This document shows, one piece after another, positions 63,261-64,000 of a stretch of 64,000 bases of DNA. The position numbers and the translations under genes were made by a program. Below the pieces are notes generated by a model. That model saw nothing but the letters and a program-made list of their open reading frames with translations. It was not told where the DNA came from and searched no databases. This stretch comes from Thunnus maccoyii. Lineage: Eukaryota > Chordata > Actinopteri > Scombriformes > Scombridae. Location: positions 20,327,001 through 20,391,000 of the forward strand of contig NC_056539.1 of assembly GCF_910596095.1 (NCBI RefSeq), read 5' to 3'. Each line of letters opens with the position of its first letter. Position 1 is the first letter of the stretch.

Positions 63261-64000
63261 ACCTACTTAAACCTAAACAGATTTACATCATTTGTGCCAA
63301 AATATGTTGACAGATTAGTGATCTTTTAAAAAAAATTAAGCCTTCATAGAGTCTAAAATGCTAACTTTTCTCATGCAAAACTCAGTAGCGGTGCTTTGCG
63401 GTGAACTGGTACGACTAGACTATTTCACACCAACTGTCTATAAGCTATGGCGCATCCCCCCACATCCTCAGCCTTCAATAAAATGTTCTCTTCTCCCCCT
63501 TCGTTATGGAGGGGCCTCCTATTCATCTCCAGGTAGAAAGCCTCAAAGTGTAGGAGGGAAGAACAGCTTGTTGCTCCCATTGAGCTTTTTATTACTTCCC
63601 CCTTCAAAGGGTGGTGGCAGAGGAAGAGACATCCCCAATCTCCTTGATGCCATGATACACAGTCAGCTTTCAGAAAAAAAAAACAAAAAAAACAAAAAAA
63701 AACAAACAAACAAGTGGCAGGATTTTGACTGGAGCCCTGTGCAAATTTTCCAAACACTTGTTCTTGAAAACATCCCATCTGACAAGATTACATGGTTTTG
63801 GATACAGAGGAGATAATTCTCTTAGAAACAAGTTCACAAAAAATGGGCATTGTTGAGAAAAATAACTCAGAATGCGCATTAAAAATCATTTGCCTCATTT
63901 GACTAGAAACAGAAAGACATTACATACGACTCTACTTGCTCTGATGTTCACTCTGTTGTCAGGCATAGATGTCAAACAAAGACTCCACTCCAACCAGCCA
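63261..64000. other. Right-edge non-coding sequence
   Basis: It includes an A/C-rich simple stretch at 63675-63712. The open frames here pass through that tract and show no protein family. Nothing else is supported. Confidence 0.5.

Noticed and set aside
63358..63816. 152-codon ORF on the plus strand
   Set aside because: It includes an AAAC-rich simple tract and shows no domain, conserved motif or splice support.

Overview
The window is vertebrate nuclear DNA, most likely from a teleost fish. All three recognisable genes are split by spliceosomal introns and lie on the + strand. The sequence between them is AT-rich and carries CA/TG microsatellites, a tRNA-derived SINE head, a decayed non-LTR retrotransposon and other interspersed repeats of a kind common in fish. 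The species cannot be named from sequence alone.

Positions 1-21.8 kb hold two intestinal-type alkaline phosphatase genes (alpi family) in tandem. Copy A (exons 1086-11240) has lost its first three coding exons off the left edge, so 8 exons and 425 residues are visible. Copy B (14117-21440) is complete: 11 coding exons, 522 residues, TATA box at 14052, signal peptide, all metal ligands and a GPI-anchor tail. From the catalytic-serine exon onward the copies have equal exon lengths except for two exons and the tail. Introns differ greatly: the one after the HASP exon is 4867 bp in A, filled with repeats and a LINE relic, and 221 bp in B. The clearest anomaly is that both genes lack a GT donor at the intron splitting the metal-binding motif [11 protein letters not shown]. 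Both have AT (ATGAGT, ATAAGT). In A the intron ends in AC and splices in frame as an AT-AC intron. In B no AC or AG restores the conserved protein, and the in-frame GT-AG alternative adds a residue between two metal ligands.

Positions 22.2-30.2 kb hold ankle1 (9 coding exons, 1152 residues): N-terminal ankyrin repeats, a 2370-bp exon encoding a long Ser-rich linker and a LEM domain, and a C-terminal GIY-YIG nuclease domain. A CCAAT/GC-box region lies upstream.

Positions 30.2-64 kb contain no gene I can support. The stretch has AT-rich intergenic DNA, many microsatellites, a fish interspersed repeat near 49.3 kb, an exon-like segment at 47351-47445, a 3'-UTR-like minus-strand block near 34.2-35.3 kb, and several more complex, homeodomain-site-bearing blocks (mostly 59.6-63.2 kb). 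It resembles the regulatory gene desert of a developmental gene or a very large intron, but no target gene is in view.

How the genes relate: the phosphatases are ecto-enzymes of the apical membrane and ankle1 is a nuclear/midbody endonuclease. I see no functional link; the arrangement looks like simple neighbourhood.
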